Assembly (NCBI RefSeq): GCF_006547145.1
Contig: NZ_CP041244.1
Location: 558,001 to 622,000 of the forward strand
DNA length: 64,000 nucleotides
Direction: 5' to 3'
From: Actinomadura sp. WMMA1423
GTDB lineage: Bacteria > Actinomycetota > Actinomycetes > Streptosporangiales > Streptosporangiaceae
Shown here: positions 7,273 through 16,226 of the stretch, in pieces
Layout of the letters: every line of letters begins with the position of its first letter
Numbering within the stretch: position 1 is the stretch's first letter
Translations under genes and position numbers: made by a program
The notes under the pieces: generated by a model
What the model was told of the DNA's origin: nothing
Seen by the model: only the letters and a program-made list of their open reading frames with translations
Database searches by the model: none

Positions 7273-7784
7273 TCGGCACCCGCCTCGGTCCGCTCGGCCC
7301 GGCGGATCCGGGCGACCGCCTCCCGGCGGCACGGCCGGGCGAGGAGGCGCGTCAGGCGCACACCCGCCCAGACCGCCGCGAGCGCGGCGGCGAGCGTGCC
7401 GGCGAGGTACGCCAGCCCCGTCAGCGGCGCGCCGTGGCCCACCATCTCCTGGACGTCGACGACGTAGGTCGAGAACGTGGTGAAGCCGCCCAGGACCCCC
7501 ACCCCGAGGAACGGGCGCACGAGCCGGTGCGCCTGCCATGTCTCGGTGACGAGGACCATCAGAACGCCGATCAGGAGGCACCCCGAGACGTTCACCCAGA
7601 AGACGGCCCAGGGGAACTCCCCCGCCTCATGGGGGAACGCGCTGCCGAGGCCGTACCGCGCGAGGGATCCGAGGGCGCCGCCGGCCGCTATGGCGGCCAG
7701 CACCCCCCACGGCGAGTCGCGCAGCTCGGACCGCTGCCTCGGAACATGCAGGTCGACATCGGGATCGACGGGACGGCCGGTCAC
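7269..7784 (-). CDS. crcB: Fluoride channel CrcB/Fluc, subunit 1
   Basis: 171 residues, longer than its partner because of a 25-residue charged N-terminus and a 25-residue basic C-terminus. Core motifs: AAGGALGSLARYGLG, FWVNVSGCLLIGV, GGFTTFSTYVVD. GTG start at 7784 with TAGGAG (7796-7791) 6 nt upstream. A hairpin covers part of that ribosome site (see the separate entry). It is first in a two-gene unit exporting fluoride; the sequence upstream does not match the fluoride riboswitch consensus that I know. Confidence 0.92.
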   Translation of the reverse strand: MTGRPVDPDVDLHVPRQRSELRDSPWGVLAAIAAGGALGSLARYGLGSAFPHEAGEFPWAVFWVNVSGCLLIGVLMVLVTETWQAHRLVRPFLGVGVLGGFTTFSTYVVDVQEMVGHGAPLTGLAYLAGTLAAALAAVWAGVRLTRLLARPCRREAVARIRRAERTEAGAE

Positions 7785-7793
7785 GGCAAGCTC

Positions 7794-7821
7794 CTACCAG
7801 TAGTGACGCTTTCACCGGTAG
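7794..7821 (-). promoter_or_regulatory. Hairpin overlapping the crcB ribosome-binding site
   Basis: On the transcript strand CTACC (7821-7817) pairs with GGTAG (7798-7794) and GTGA (7815-7812) with TCAC (7806-7803), with a small internal loop. The 3' arm holds the first half of the TAGGAG ribosome site of the upstream crcB gene, so folding would hamper initiation. A translational switch is possible; ligand or trigger unknown. Confidence 0.4.
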
Positions 7822-7994
7822 GGACCGTTGGCGGAACGCTCCGCGGTTCGCCGTCCTGGCACGGCGGGCCCCACCGCCGTTCCCCGTCTCCGGGTCTCTG
7901 CCGAGACTACCGGCACCGGGCGGCTGAGAAAGCCCCGGGCGGCGGGACGGGCCGAACGCCCCTTCTCCCCTCCCGGGTCGCCCGGCGGTGAGGA

Positions 7995-8861
7995 TCAGGG
8001 CTTTGGCAGCGCGCACGCCCCGCCCAGCACCACGTCGTTGTCCTTGCCGAGGCAGCGGGCGAGCTGGTAGGTCTGCTGCCCGTAGTGGACGCCCTGCCGG
8101 ACGGTGACGTTCCCGGCGCGGTCGATCTCGCACGGGTTGTTGAGGGTGCAGCGCTCGCCGTCGTCGTTGCCCGTGTTGTTGATGCCGACGACGTCGCGCG
8201 TCCGGGCGTCGATGACGGGCGATCCCGACGTCCCGTGGATGGTCTGGCACTGCGGCGTGTACCGGATGGAGTCCTTCCACGTCCACTCGGCCTCGCGCAG
8301 CCGGTAGACGGTCGCGCCGATCCGGCAGCCGTAGATCTTCCGCCAGTAGCCGGACACGATCCGGATCTCCGTGCCGTCCTGCGGCCTGGCCGTCGACAGG
8401 CGCAGCGCGGGGATCCCGTAGCGGCTCTGGATCGCGGCGTAGGTCGTGTTCAGCCTGTACACCGTCACGTCGGTGTCGGTCATCGTGGCGTACTCGACCC
8501 TGGTGGCCCGGAGCGTGCCGAGGTTCCCGCCGCCCGAGCGGTCGAGGAGGGTGAACGTGCGGGACGACCTCTGGTCCACGATCACCTCGCCGGCGTCCGG
8601 CATGCCCGACTCCAGGCAGTGGCCGTTGGTCAGGACCAGCGCCGCGTCGGTGTCCCGCGACCGGGGACCGCGGACGAGGGAGCCCGAGCAGTTGCTCAAC
8701 GCGACGATCCCGGTGAAGTCGACCGCCGCCCGCTGGGCGCGCGGCGGGGCCTGCGGCGCGGCGGGCGCCGCCTGCGCGGAACCGGCGGCGAGCGCGCCGG
8801 CGCCTCCGAGAGCGAGCGTCCCGGCGGCGGTGAGGGCGACTGCGGCGAGGCGGCTGGGCAT
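7995..8861 (-). CDS. Secreted trypsin-like serine protease (S1 family)
   Basis: 288 residues. A Sec signal peptide (basic start, hydrophobic 6-27, AQA|A near residue 32) is followed by a chymotrypsin-fold domain. Catalytic residues read as H81 (LTNGHC), D131 or D129 (TDTDVTVY) and S212 (HGTSGSPVI). Cysteines at 58/82, 179/205 and two later pairs suggest disulfides, fitting an extracellular enzyme. The oxyanion motif GTSGSP instead of GDSGGP is common in this actinobacterial group. Specificity cannot be predicted. It stands alone between crcB and glpK, both on the same strand but with gaps over 100 bp. Confidence 0.88.
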   Translation of the reverse strand: MPSRLAAVALTAAGTLALGGAGALAAGSAQAAPAAPQAPPRAQRAAVDFTGIVALSNCSGSLVRGPRSRDTDAALVLTNGHCLESGMPDAGEVIVDQRSSRTFTLLDRSGGGNLGTLRATRVEYATMTDTDVTVYRLNTTYAAIQSRYGIPALRLSTARPQDGTEIRIVSGYWRKIYGCRIGATVYRLREAEWTWKDSIRYTPQCQTIHGTSGSPVIDARTRDVVGINNTGNDDGERCTLNNPCEIDRAGNVTVRQGVHYGQQTYQLARCLGKDNDVVLGGACALPKP

Positions 8862-8976
8862 GCGGTTCCTCTCGGCGGGCCGGCGGCGGCCGGCCCGGGC
8901 GGGACGGCGCCGTCTCGGCGGATGCTAGATCAACTACCCGCGGCGCAGGAGCCCCACCGTTCGCTTCAGCCAGTGC

Positions 8977-10494
8977 TTAGTCAACTTCCACCCAGCCATA
9001 TGTGCGCTCCACGGCCTTCTTCCAGCCCGCGTAGCCCTCCCGTCGCTGGTCTTCGTTCCAGGTGGGGTGCCAGCGTTTGTCCTCGTTCCAGTTCTGGCGG
9101 AGTTCGTCGGTGGTGTTCCAGAATCCGACGGCGAGGCCGGCGGCGTAGGCGGCGCCCAGGGCGGTGGTTTCGGCGACGACGGGTCGCGAGACCGGGACGC
9201 CGAGGATGTCGGCCTGGAGTTGCATGCACAGTTCGTTGGCGGTGACGCCGCCGTCGACTTTGAGGACGTCCAGGGAGACGCCGGAGTCTTCGCGCATGGC
9301 TTCGACGACGTCGCGGGACTGGTAGCAGATGGATTCCAGGGTGGCGCGGGCGAGGTGGGCGTTGGTGTTGTAGCGCGAGAGGCCGACGATGGCGCCGCGG
9401 GCGTCGGATCGCCAGTAGGGGGCGAACAGGCCGGAGAAGGCGGGGACGAAGTAGACGCCGCCGTTGTCGTCGACCTGGCGGGCCAGCGATTCGCTCTGCG
9501 CGGCGCCGGAGATGATGCCGAGCTGGTCGCGCAGCCACTGCACCGCCGACCCCGTCACCGCGATCGAACCCTCCAGCGCGTAGACGGGCGCGTCGTCGCC
9601 GAACTTGTAGCAGACGGTGGTGAGCATTCCGGCCTTGGAGCGGACGAGTTCCTCGCCGGTGTTGAGCAGGAGGAAGTTGCCGGTGCCGTAGGTGTTCTTG
9701 GCCTCGCCGGGCGAGAAGCACACCTGCCCCACGGTCGCGGCCTGCTGGTCGCCCAGGATTCCGGTGAGGGGCACCTCGCCGCCGAGCGGGCCGCCCGCGC
9801 GGGTCGTCCCGTAGGCGTCGGGCGCCGAGGACGGTTTGATCTCCGGGAGCATGGAGCGCGGGATCCCGAAGAACGACAGGAGCTGGTCGTCCCAGGACAG
9901 GGTCTCCAGGTCCATGAGCATGGTGCGGCTGGCGTTGGTGGGGTCGGTCACGTGCACGCCCCCGTCGGTCCCGCCGGTGAGGTTCCACAGGACCCAGGTG
10001 TCGATGTTGCCGAACACGGCGTCGCCGTTCTCGGCGGCCTCGCGGACCCCGTCGACGTTCTCCAGGATCCACTGGATCTTGCCGCCGGAGAAGTAGGTCG
10101 CGGGCGGCAGCCCGGCGCGGTGCCGGATCGTCTCGCCCCTGCCGTCGCGCTCGAGCGCGGACGCGATGCGGTCGGTGCGGGTGTCCTGCCAGACGATCGC
10201 GTTGTAGTAGGGGCGGCCGGTGCGCCGGTTCCACACCACGGTCGTCTCGCGCTGGTTGGTGATGCCGAACGCGGCCAGGTCGCCGTGGGACAGGCTCGCC
10301 TTGTTCAGCGTGCTCTCGATGACCGAGCGGGTGCGCTCCCAGATCTCGGTCGGATTGTGCTCGACCCAGCCCGCCCGGGGCAGGATCTGCTCGTGCTCGA
10401 GCTGGTGGCGGGCGACCTCGTTGCCGCCGTGGTCGAAGATCATGAATCGGCTGCTGGTCGTGCCCTGGTCGAGCGCCCCGACGAAGTCGGCCAT
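8977..10494 (-). CDS. glpK: Glycerol kinase
   Basis: 505 residues, the standard length. It phosphorylates glycerol to sn-glycerol 3-phosphate with ATP. Seen: the FGGY-kinase phosphate loop [10 protein letters not shown] at the start, [20 protein letters not shown], the GILGDQQAA catalytic Asp region and the [29 protein letters not shown]-terminal FGGY stretches. ATG at 10494 chosen over an upstream in-frame extension because GGAAGAG precedes it and the family starts here. It follows glpF by 34 bp. No glpD follows. Codon choice changes inside the gene: the first half uses GAG/AAG/CAG, the second half often GAA/AAA, hinting at a recombinant gene. Confidence 0.96.
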   Translation of the reverse strand: MADFVGALDQGTTSSRFMIFDHGGNEVARHQLEHEQILPRAGWVEHNPTEIWERTRSVIESTLNKASLSHGDLAAFGITNQRETTVVWNRRTGRPYYNAIVWQDTRTDRIASALERDGRGETIRHRAGLPPATYFSGGKIQWILENVDGVREAAENGDAVFGNIDTWVLWNLTGGTDGGVHVTDPTNASRTMLMDLETLSWDDQLLSFFGIPRSMLPEIKPSSAPDAYGTTRAGGPLGGEVPLTGILGDQQAATVGQVCFSPGEAKNTYGTGNFLLLNTGEELVRSKAGMLTTVCYKFGDDAPVYALEGSIAVTGSAVQWLRDQLGIISGAAQSESLARQVDDNGGVYFVPAFSGLFAPYWRSDARGAIVGLSRYNTNAHLARATLESICYQSRDVVEAMREDSGVSLDVLKVDGGVTANELCMQLQADILGVPVSRPVVAETTALGAAYAAGLAVGFWNTTDELRQNWNEDKRWHPTWNEDQRREGYAGWKKAVERTYGWVEVD

Positions 10495-10528
10495 GGACTC
10501 TTCCTTTCCGCCCGTGCGAACGGGCACC

Positions 10529-11371
10529 TCAGGTGACGTCGTACTCCGGCTTCGGCTCCGTGGGCAGGGCGCCCTCCTCCTCCGGGAGGTTGCGCCCGAC
10601 GAGCAGGAGGAACAGGCCGGCGCCGAGCACGCCGCCGATCAGCGGCCCGAAGATCGGCACCCAGAAGTACAGGCCGCCGTACTGGTCCCGCCAGGCGGTC
10701 TCGTACCCGGTGATGTACTGGGCGAGCCGGGGCCCGAAGTCGCGGGCCGGGTTGATCGCGTAGCCGGCGTCGGAGCCGAACGCCATCCCGATCGCCACCA
10801 CCACGAGGCCGATGATCAGCGGGGCCAGGTTGGCGAGCGGCGGCGCGTTGCGGACGTCGGTGAGGGCGAGGACGAGGAACAGCAGGATGGCGGTGCCGAT
10901 CACCTGGTCGCGGAACGCGCCCCAGGTGCCGACCGGGAGCGAGCCGTTGCCCGGCAGGGTGGAGAACACGAACTGGGACTTCAGGGTGTGGCCGGGGTCG
11001 AACTTGGCGAGGATCTCGCTGTAGTCCCACCGGACGATCAGGGCGGCCACGAAGGCGCCGAGCGTCTGCGCGAACCAGAACGGCAGCACCTTGCGCCAGG
11101 GGAACCCCTGGAACACCGCCAGCGCGAGGGTGACGGCCGGGTTGAGGTGCCCACCGCTGATCCTGGCCGCGACGTACACGCCGAGCGTGACGCCGATGCC
11201 CCAGGCCCAGGCGATGCTGTCGTGGTTCCCGAGGCTCTGCGGCTCGCCGAGCCCGCTCCCCGCCACGACCTGGGCGACGACGCCCACCCCGAACAGGATC
11301 AGGATCAGCGTGCCGGCGAACTCCGCCGACATCTCCCTGGCGAGTTCGGGGAGCCTCGGCCCTCGCGTCAT
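10529..11371 (-). CDS. glpF: Glycerol uptake facilitator (aquaglyceroporin)
   Basis: 280 residues, six membrane helices and two half-helices of the MIP family. The two pore motifs are present as [10 protein letters not shown] and [14 protein letters not shown]; the Asp after the second NPA (NPARD) is the mark of glycerol facilitators rather than water channels. The ATG at 11371 has GAGGAGG about 4 nt upstream. Together with glpK downstream it forms a glycerol uptake and trapping operon. No GylR-type regulator gene is adjacent. A C-terminal acidic tail (about 255-280) lies in the cytosol. Confidence 0.94.
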   Translation of the reverse strand: MTRGPRLPELAREMSAEFAGTLILILFGVGVVAQVVAGSGLGEPQSLGNHDSIAWAWGIGVTLGVYVAARISGGHLNPAVTLALAVFQGFPWRKVLPFWFAQTLGAFVAALIVRWDYSEILAKFDPGHTLKSQFVFSTLPGNGSLPVGTWGAFRDQVIGTAILLFLVLALTDVRNAPPLANLAPLIIGLVVVAIGMAFGSDAGYAINPARDFGPRLAQYITGYETAWRDQYGGLYFWVPIFGPLIGGVLGAGLFLLLVGRNLPEEEGALPTEPKPEYDVT

Positions 11372-11454
11372 GTCTCCTCCTCGGGCGTGTGACCGGGCCG
11401 CTGCGGGCCGTGATCGTGATCGTTCCCAAAGAGGACGGTGCTACACAGAGTTAT

Positions 11455-13131
11455 CTAATGACCCCGGAACGCTTCCTCCAGCCACCATGAGGGGGACCGC
11501 CGGGTGGTCTTGGCGTCCACCACCATCGGCCGGTCGCGGGGCCCCGCCAGCCAGTCGGCCACCGCCGCGAGGTCGGCCGGTGCCCGGACGGTCGCCGCCG
11601 CGCAGCCGAAACCGCGCCCGATGGCGGCCAGATCCGCCGGCGGGAAGGTGACGTTGCCGAGCGGGTGCCCGCCCGGGCCGAAGTGGTGCACCTCCGCGCC
11701 GTAGGCCTCGTCGTCGTAGACGAGCACGAGCAGCCCGAGCCCGAGCCGGACGGCGGTCTCCAGCTCCGCGACCGACATCAGCGCGCCGCCGTCGCCGAGC
11801 GCGGCGACGGTGAGCCGGTCCGGGCGGGCCGCGGCGGCGCCGATGGCGGTGGCGAGGCCGAGCCCCACCGACTGGAAGGCCTGCGTGAAGACGAGGCCGT
11901 CCTCGTCGGGGACGTCGAGGAACATCGCCGGGTAGCCCATGAAGTTGCCGGAGTCGACGGCGACCGTGCGCTCGCGCGGCAGCATCCCGTCCAGGGCGAT
12001 CGTCAGCGTGCGCGGGTCGATCCGGGGGCCGCCCCCGCCGTCGTCGGGATGCTCGTCGTAGGGGACGTCCTGCCAGCGCCCCTCGCCCTCGAGCCGCTTC
12101 GCGACCTCGGGGGTGCGGTAGCCGGCGGACCGGTGACCGCGCGCGTCGAGCTCGGCGGAGACCGCCCGCGCCGTCTCGGCGGCGTCGCCGATCAGCCCGA
12201 GGTCGACGGGGCGGTGCGCGCCGAGCGCGTGGGCGTCGACGTCGACCTGCACGACCGCGGCGTCCCTGGCGATGAGCGCGCCGTGCCGCGTCGTCCAGGC
12301 GTTGAGGGAGCAGCCCCAGGCGACGACCAGGTCGGCGCCGCCGATGAGCTCGGCCGCGGCGGGCGTGGCGAACCCGCCGCTGACGTCCAGGGCGAAGGGG
12401 TCGCCGGCGAACAGGCCGCGCGCCACCGCCGACGTCGCGGGCAGCGCCCCGCAGCGCGCGGCGAGCTCGGAGAGGGCGTCGCGGGCGCCCGACAGGCGCG
12501 CGCCGCGGCCCGCGACGAACACCGGCCGCAGCGCGTCCTGGAGCATGTCGGCGAGGCCGTCGACCGCGGCGGGCGGCGGCACCGGCAGCGCCGGCACCCG
12601 GCCGGGCAGGCTCCGCGCGGACGTCCGGGCCGCGGCGTCCGGCAGGTCGGCGGCCTGCACGTCCAGCGGGAGCCCGAGCAGCACGGTGCGGCGCTCGGCC
12701 ACCGCCGTCCGGCAGGCGCGCGCCACGTCGGCGAGGGCGGTCTGCGGGGAGTGGACCCGCTCGGGGACGGCGCCCACCGCGGCGGCGATCGCCGCCTAGT
12801 CGACGCGGAAGTTGGAGCGGACCGCGCCGGCGGCCACCTCGCCCGCGACCACGAGCAGCGGCGTGCGGCTCTTGGCGGCCTCCGCCATGCCGGTGACCGC
12901 GTTGGTGAGGCCCGGCCCCTGATGGACGGTCGCGACGCCGAGGCCGCGCCCCACCCGCGCGTAGGCGTCGGCCATCGTCACGGCGCCGGCCTCGTGGCGG
13001 GCGGCGACGAACCGGGCGCCGTTCGCGACCAGCGCGTTGGTCACATGGAAGTTGCCGCTGCCGACGACCCCGAAGACGGTGCCGGCGCCGAACCGCGCGA
13101 GGGCCTGCCCGACGGCCTCAGCGACGTTCAT
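11455..13131 (-). pseudogene. Thiamine-diphosphate enzyme (acetolactate synthase/decarboxylase-like) interrupted by an in-frame amber codon
   Basis: Read through, this is a 558-codon ThDP enzyme with all three domains: N-terminal Pyr domain (ARHEAGAVTMADAYAR with the catalytic Glu, GPGLTNAVTG), middle domain (FVAGRGARL), C-terminal PP domain (ALGDGGALMSVAELETAVRLG, then YDDEAYGAE, the GDG-N30-type cofactor motif). Codon 112 is TAG (12798-12796): the frame reads SNFRVD-stop-AAIAAAVGAVPERVHSP without any shift, where relatives have a Gln (one C-to-T change). Translation would give a useless 111-residue Pyr fragment; a GTG at 12777 could restart a 440-residue piece without the catalytic Glu. Start ATG at 13131 overlaps the cyclase stop (ATGA). 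Pseudogene, recent mutation, read-through or sequencing error are all open. Confidence 0.8.
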
Positions 13132-13901
13132 CGCTCGATCAGCGCGAGCACGCGGGCGGGGCTGCCCGAGCCGCCGACGATCGGCAGCGGCGAGGCGAGC
13201 AGCACGGCGCCGCGGGCCGGGAGGCGGTCGAGGCCCCGCAGCTGGGTGAGTCCGTACTTGCCCGCACCCAGGAAGTAGGAGTGGCACGGGAACGGCGGGT
13301 CGAAGCCGTGGGCGGCGCCCGCGTCGGTGCCCACGGTCTCCACGCCGAGCCCGAGCAGGGGCGTCTCCTTGGCGAGCCACCGGGCGCACTCGGCGGAGAT
13401 CCCCGGCGTGTGCGGGCCGTTCTCGTCGGCGTTGAGGAAGGCGTCCTGGTCGGCGGCGCGGGCGTCCCAGCCCGTCCGGTAGAGGAGCCAGCCGCCGTCC
13501 GGGAGCGGGCCGTGCTCGCTCTCCCAGGCGCGGACGTGGTCGATCTCCAGCAGGAAGTCGGGATCGGCGGCGGCGTGCTCGGAGGCGTCCAGCACCACGG
13601 CGGGGGCGACGAGCCGGGCGGGCGGGACCTGCGAGACGTCCTCCCCGTCACGGCCGGTGGCCCAGTGCACCGGGGCGTCGAAGTGGGTGCCGACGTGCTC
13701 GCCGGTCTCGATGTCGTTCCAGTACCAGGCCGGCCCGCGGTCGTCGTACCGGCTGATCTCCCTCAGCCGGAACGGGACGGTGTTGGCGAACGGCTCCGGC
13801 AGCCGCAGGATCGGGGTCCGCTCCGACAGCGGGGCGGTCAGGTCGACGATCTCGACGGAGCCGTCGGAGACGGCGGCGAGCAGGTGGGCGAGCACGGACA
13901 T
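13128..13901 (-). CDS. Cyclase/kynurenine-formamidase family metal hydrolase
   Basis: 257 residues, PF04199-type. The metal-binding motif H-x-G-T-H-x-D-x-P-x-H is read at residues 69-79 (HVGTHFDAPVH), with a second conserved region around PHTPGISAECARWL. Members hydrolyse formamides or lactone-like substrates. ATG at 13901 with GGAGGAA upstream; longer upstream frames lack family similarity. It is coupled by ATGA to the ThDP enzyme, a pairing I have seen in other actinomycetes, which suggests the two act on one substrate. With the partner broken, the pathway here may be dead or partial. Confidence 0.85.
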   Translation of the reverse strand: MSVLAHLLAAVSDGSVEIVDLTAPLSERTPILRLPEPFANTVPFRLREISRYDDRGPAWYWNDIETGEHVGTHFDAPVHWATGRDGEDVSQVPPARLVAPAVVLDASEHAAADPDFLLEIDHVRAWESEHGPLPDGGWLLYRTGWDARAADQDAFLNADENGPHTPGISAECARWLAKETPLLGLGVETVGTDAGAAHGFDPPFPCHSYFLGAGKYGLTQLRGLDRLPARGAVLLASPLPIVGGSGSPARVLALIER

Positions 13902-14134
13902 CGTTCCTCCGGCGGCGCGGCGATGACGGGGCGCGGGGATGAGAGGGCGCGCGAATCCGTCGAACGTACCGCAGACGGTCCTGTTCGGAGGGTCACCGGA
14001 CGCAGGCCGCGGGCCTTTGTGCCGCGGCGCCATGTCCGCCGCCGGATTTCGTCGCCCCGCACCATGGACGCGGAGGCGCCGCGCGCTCACCATCGGGGCG
14101 GAACCCCGGCCGATCCCGCCCCCACGGAGGTCCG

Positions 14135-15274
14135 ATGCGCCGCAGCCCCTGGACGCTCGCACTCGCCGCAACCGCCGTCACCGCCGCCCTCGCCGCTCCC
14201 CCGGCGCACGCCGCTCCCCCGGCGCCCTCGCCGCCGCCCGCGCCGCCCGCCCGCGTCACCGAGGCGGCGCGGGGCTTCGACCCCCTGGCGCCCTCGTCCG
14301 ACCCCGTCGGCCTGCGCCAGGCCTACCGTCCGCTCAAGGTCACCTACACCTACGAGGGCCGCGAGCACACCCTCGACGACTACCTCGCCCGCACCGGGAC
14401 GCAGGGCTTCGTCGTCCTGGACCGCGCCGACATCGTCTTCGAGCGCTACGCCGCCGCCGACCGCGACACCCTGTTCCAGTCGTGGTCGATGGCGAAGTCG
14501 TTCACCTCCGCCGCGGTCGGCATCGCGCTCGGCGAGGGCCTCATCGACTCCATCGACGACCCCGTCACCCGGTACGTCCCGGAGCTGGGGGGGTCGGGGT
14601 ACGACGGCGTCTCGCTGCGGGACCTGCTGCGGATGTCGTCGGGCGTCCAATGGACGGAGACGAACGACGTGCCGTTCGTGCACGTCGCCGCGAGCCTCGG
14701 GTATCCGCTGACCGAGCTGGCCAGGCAGCGCAAGCGCGGATGGGAGCCGGGGACGCGGTTCGAGTACACGAGCATGAACTCGTTCGTCCTCTCCTGGGTC
14801 GTGGCCAAGGCGACCGGGGTCCCCTACCACGCCTACGTCCAGAAGAAGATCTGGGGACCGGCCGGAATGGCCTCCAGGGCGTTCCTCGGCAACGACTCCA
14901 ACGGCAACAGCATGGGCTACTGCTGCTACTACGCCACCGACCGCGACTTCGCGCGGTTCGGCCTGCTGTACCTGAACGGCGGCCGGGCGAACGGACGCCA
15001 GGTCGTCCCCGCCTCCTGGGTGGCGGAGTCGACGCGGCCGTCCGCCCCGTTCAACCAGGGGTACGGCCTGCAATGGTGGCTCGGGGAGAACGGCGACTTC
15101 TCCGCCAACGGCCTCGGCGGCCAGCTCATCTGGGTCTCGCCCCGGAACGGCGTCGTCATCGTGAAGTCGACGCTGGCGACCGTCCTCGCGGAGGAGGAGA
15201 CCGGCGCGGCGTTCGAGGCCCTCGCGGCCGAGGTCGCGCGGACCCGTCCGGCACCCCCGGACGCGGCGCGCTGA
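14135..15274 (+). CDS. Secreted serine hydrolase, class C beta-lactamase fold (NylB-like)
   Basis: 379 residues. Signal peptide with AHA|A near residue 27 followed by a Pro-rich linker. Catalytic S118-x-x-K121 (QSWSMAKSF) and a Tyr in EYTSMNS around residue 210 fit the class C/DD-peptidase fold; GLGGQLIW replaces the KTG strand. Overall order resembles 6-aminohexanoate-dimer hydrolase and related esterases rather than true AmpC. GGAGG lies 6 nt before the ATG. It is divergent from the cyclase gene across 233 bp in which I see no clear repeat. Substrate unknown; exported amidase or esterase is the safest statement. Confidence 0.85.
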   Translation: MRRSPWTLALAATAVTAALAAPPAHAAPPAPSPPPAPPARVTEAARGFDPLAPSSDPVGLRQAYRPLKVTYTYEGREHTLDDYLARTGTQGFVVLDRADIVFERYAAADRDTLFQSWSMAKSFTSAAVGIALGEGLIDSIDDPVTRYVPELGGSGYDGVSLRDLLRMSSGVQWTETNDVPFVHVAASLGYPLTELARQRKRGWEPGTRFEYTSMNSFVLSWVVAKATGVPYHAYVQKKIWGPAGMASRAFLGNDSNGNSMGYCCYYATDRDFARFGLLYLNGGRANGRQVVPASWVAESTRPSAPFNQGYGLQWWLGENGDFSANGLGGQLIWVSPRNGVVIVKSTLATVLAEEETGAAFEALAAEVARTRPAPPDAAR

Positions 15275-15310
15275 CCGCCGGGCCCCGCCGGGGAACATTC
15301 CGGATGAATC

Positions 15311-15347
15311 AGAGGTTAGGGTTCCCTAAGCACTGTGATCCGGATCA
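15311..15347 (+). promoter_or_regulatory. IdeR/DmdR-type iron box and adjacent palindrome
   Basis: AGAGGTTAGGGTTCCCTAA (15311-15329) matches the 19-bp IdeR/DtxR consensus TWAGGTTAGSCTWACCTWA at 15 positions and contains the inverted repeat TTAGGG-TT-CCCTAA. Seven bases on lies a perfect 12-bp palindrome TGATCCGGATCA (15336-15347). The box ends 32 bp before the start of a siderophore-interacting protein, which strongly supports iron-dependent repression. Confidence 0.72.
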
Positions 15348-15361
15348 TCTGAGGGGACCGT

Positions 15362-16207
15362 ATGGCGACGGAACCGGCACGCAAGGGACGCAGGCTCCAC
15401 CGGGGGACGGTGCTGCGCACCGAGCGGCTCACACCGCACATGATCCGCGTGGTCCTGGGCGGCGACGGGCTCTCGGAATTCGGCGCGGGCGAGTTCACCG
15501 ACCACTACGTGAAGCTGCTGTTCCCCCGGCCGGGCGTCGCCTATCCCGAGCCGTTCGACATGGAGCGGGTCCGCGCCGAGCTGCCGCGCGACCAGTGGCC
15601 GAGCACCCGCACCTACACCGTCCGGGCGTGGGACGCCGGGGCGCGCGAGCTGACGATCGACTTCGTCCACCACGGCGACAAGGGGCTCGCCGGCCCGTGG
15701 GCGGCGAGCGCCCGGCCGGGCGAGGAGATCTACTTCAACGGCCCGGGCGGCGGCTACGCGCCCCGCGCCGACGCCGGCTGGCACCTGCTCGCCGGCGACG
15801 AGAGCGCGCTGCCCGCGATCGCCGCCTCCCTCGAACGCGTCCCCGAGGGCGCCCCCGTCCGGGCCCTGATCGAGGTCGCGGGCCCCGAGGAGGAGCAGGC
15901 CCTGCGCACGCCCGGCGACGCGGAGATCGTCTGGCTGCACCGGGGCGGCGGCGAGGTCGGCGACCTGCTGGTCGAGGCCGTCCAGAAGCTGGAGTTCCCC
16001 TCCGGCGACGTGCATGCCTTCGTCCATGGCGAGGCGGGCCTCGTCAAGGCGCTCCGGCGCCACCTGCGCGTCGAGCGAGGCCTCCCCCTGGACCGGCTGT
16101 CGATCTCCGGCTACTGGCGGCGCGGCCGCGACGAGGACGGCTGGCAGTCCGGAAAGCGCGACTGGAACCGGCAGGTGGAGCAGGAGGAGGCCGAGGCGCT
16201 GGCCTGA
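15362..16207 (+). CDS. Siderophore-interacting protein (ferric-siderophore reductase)
   Basis: 281 residues, ViuB/SIP family. FAD-binding barrel (about 10-130) with DQWPSTRTYTVRAWD, the R-x-Y-T/S flavin motif, and the NAD(P)H-binding SIP domain (about 135-255) with LAGDESALPAIAASLE and AFVHGEAG. The C-terminal SISGYWRRGRDEDGWQSGKRDW is the standard family ending, given here as SISGYWRRG and WQSGKRDW. The cytosolic enzyme reduces Fe(III)-siderophore and releases iron. An IdeR-like box just upstream supports induction under iron starvation. No siderophore transporter or biosynthesis gene is next to it. Confidence 0.93.
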   Translation: MATEPARKGRRLHRGTVLRTERLTPHMIRVVLGGDGLSEFGAGEFTDHYVKLLFPRPGVAYPEPFDMERVRAELPRDQWPSTRTYTVRAWDAGARELTIDFVHHGDKGLAGPWAASARPGEEIYFNGPGGGYAPRADAGWHLLAGDESALPAIAASLERVPEGAPVRALIEVAGPEEEQALRTPGDAEIVWLHRGGGEVGDLLVEAVQKLEFPSGDVHAFVHGEAGLVKALRRHLRVERGLPLDRLSISGYWRRGRDEDGWQSGKRDWNRQVEQEEAEALA

Positions 16208-16226
16208 CCGCCGGGCGGGCTCAGGC
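16202..16226. terminator. Hairpin over convergent stop codons (SIP / ABC1 kinase)
   Basis: GCCTGA (16202-16207) and TCAGGC (16221-16226) pair, with inner CCGCC/GGCGG able to pair slightly out of register. Both stop codons lie in the arms and only 13 bp separate the genes. Probable bidirectional terminator. Confidence 0.45.

Noticed and set aside
7785..7994. Fluoride riboswitch upstream of crcB
   Set aside because: I could not match the conserved crcB-motif core; only a hairpin over the ribosome site is visible, which is reported separately.
9067..10536. Long open frames opposite glpK and similar antisense frames opposite pcaB, the carboxylase, helD, mo-oxidoreductase and others
   Set aside because: They mirror real genes, are Arg/Pro/Ala-rich without any family motif, and arise because stop codons are rare in 73% GC DNA.
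12796..12798. Pyrrolysine codon
   Set aside because: The position aligns with Gln in relatives and no pyl gene is visible; mutation or error is far simpler.
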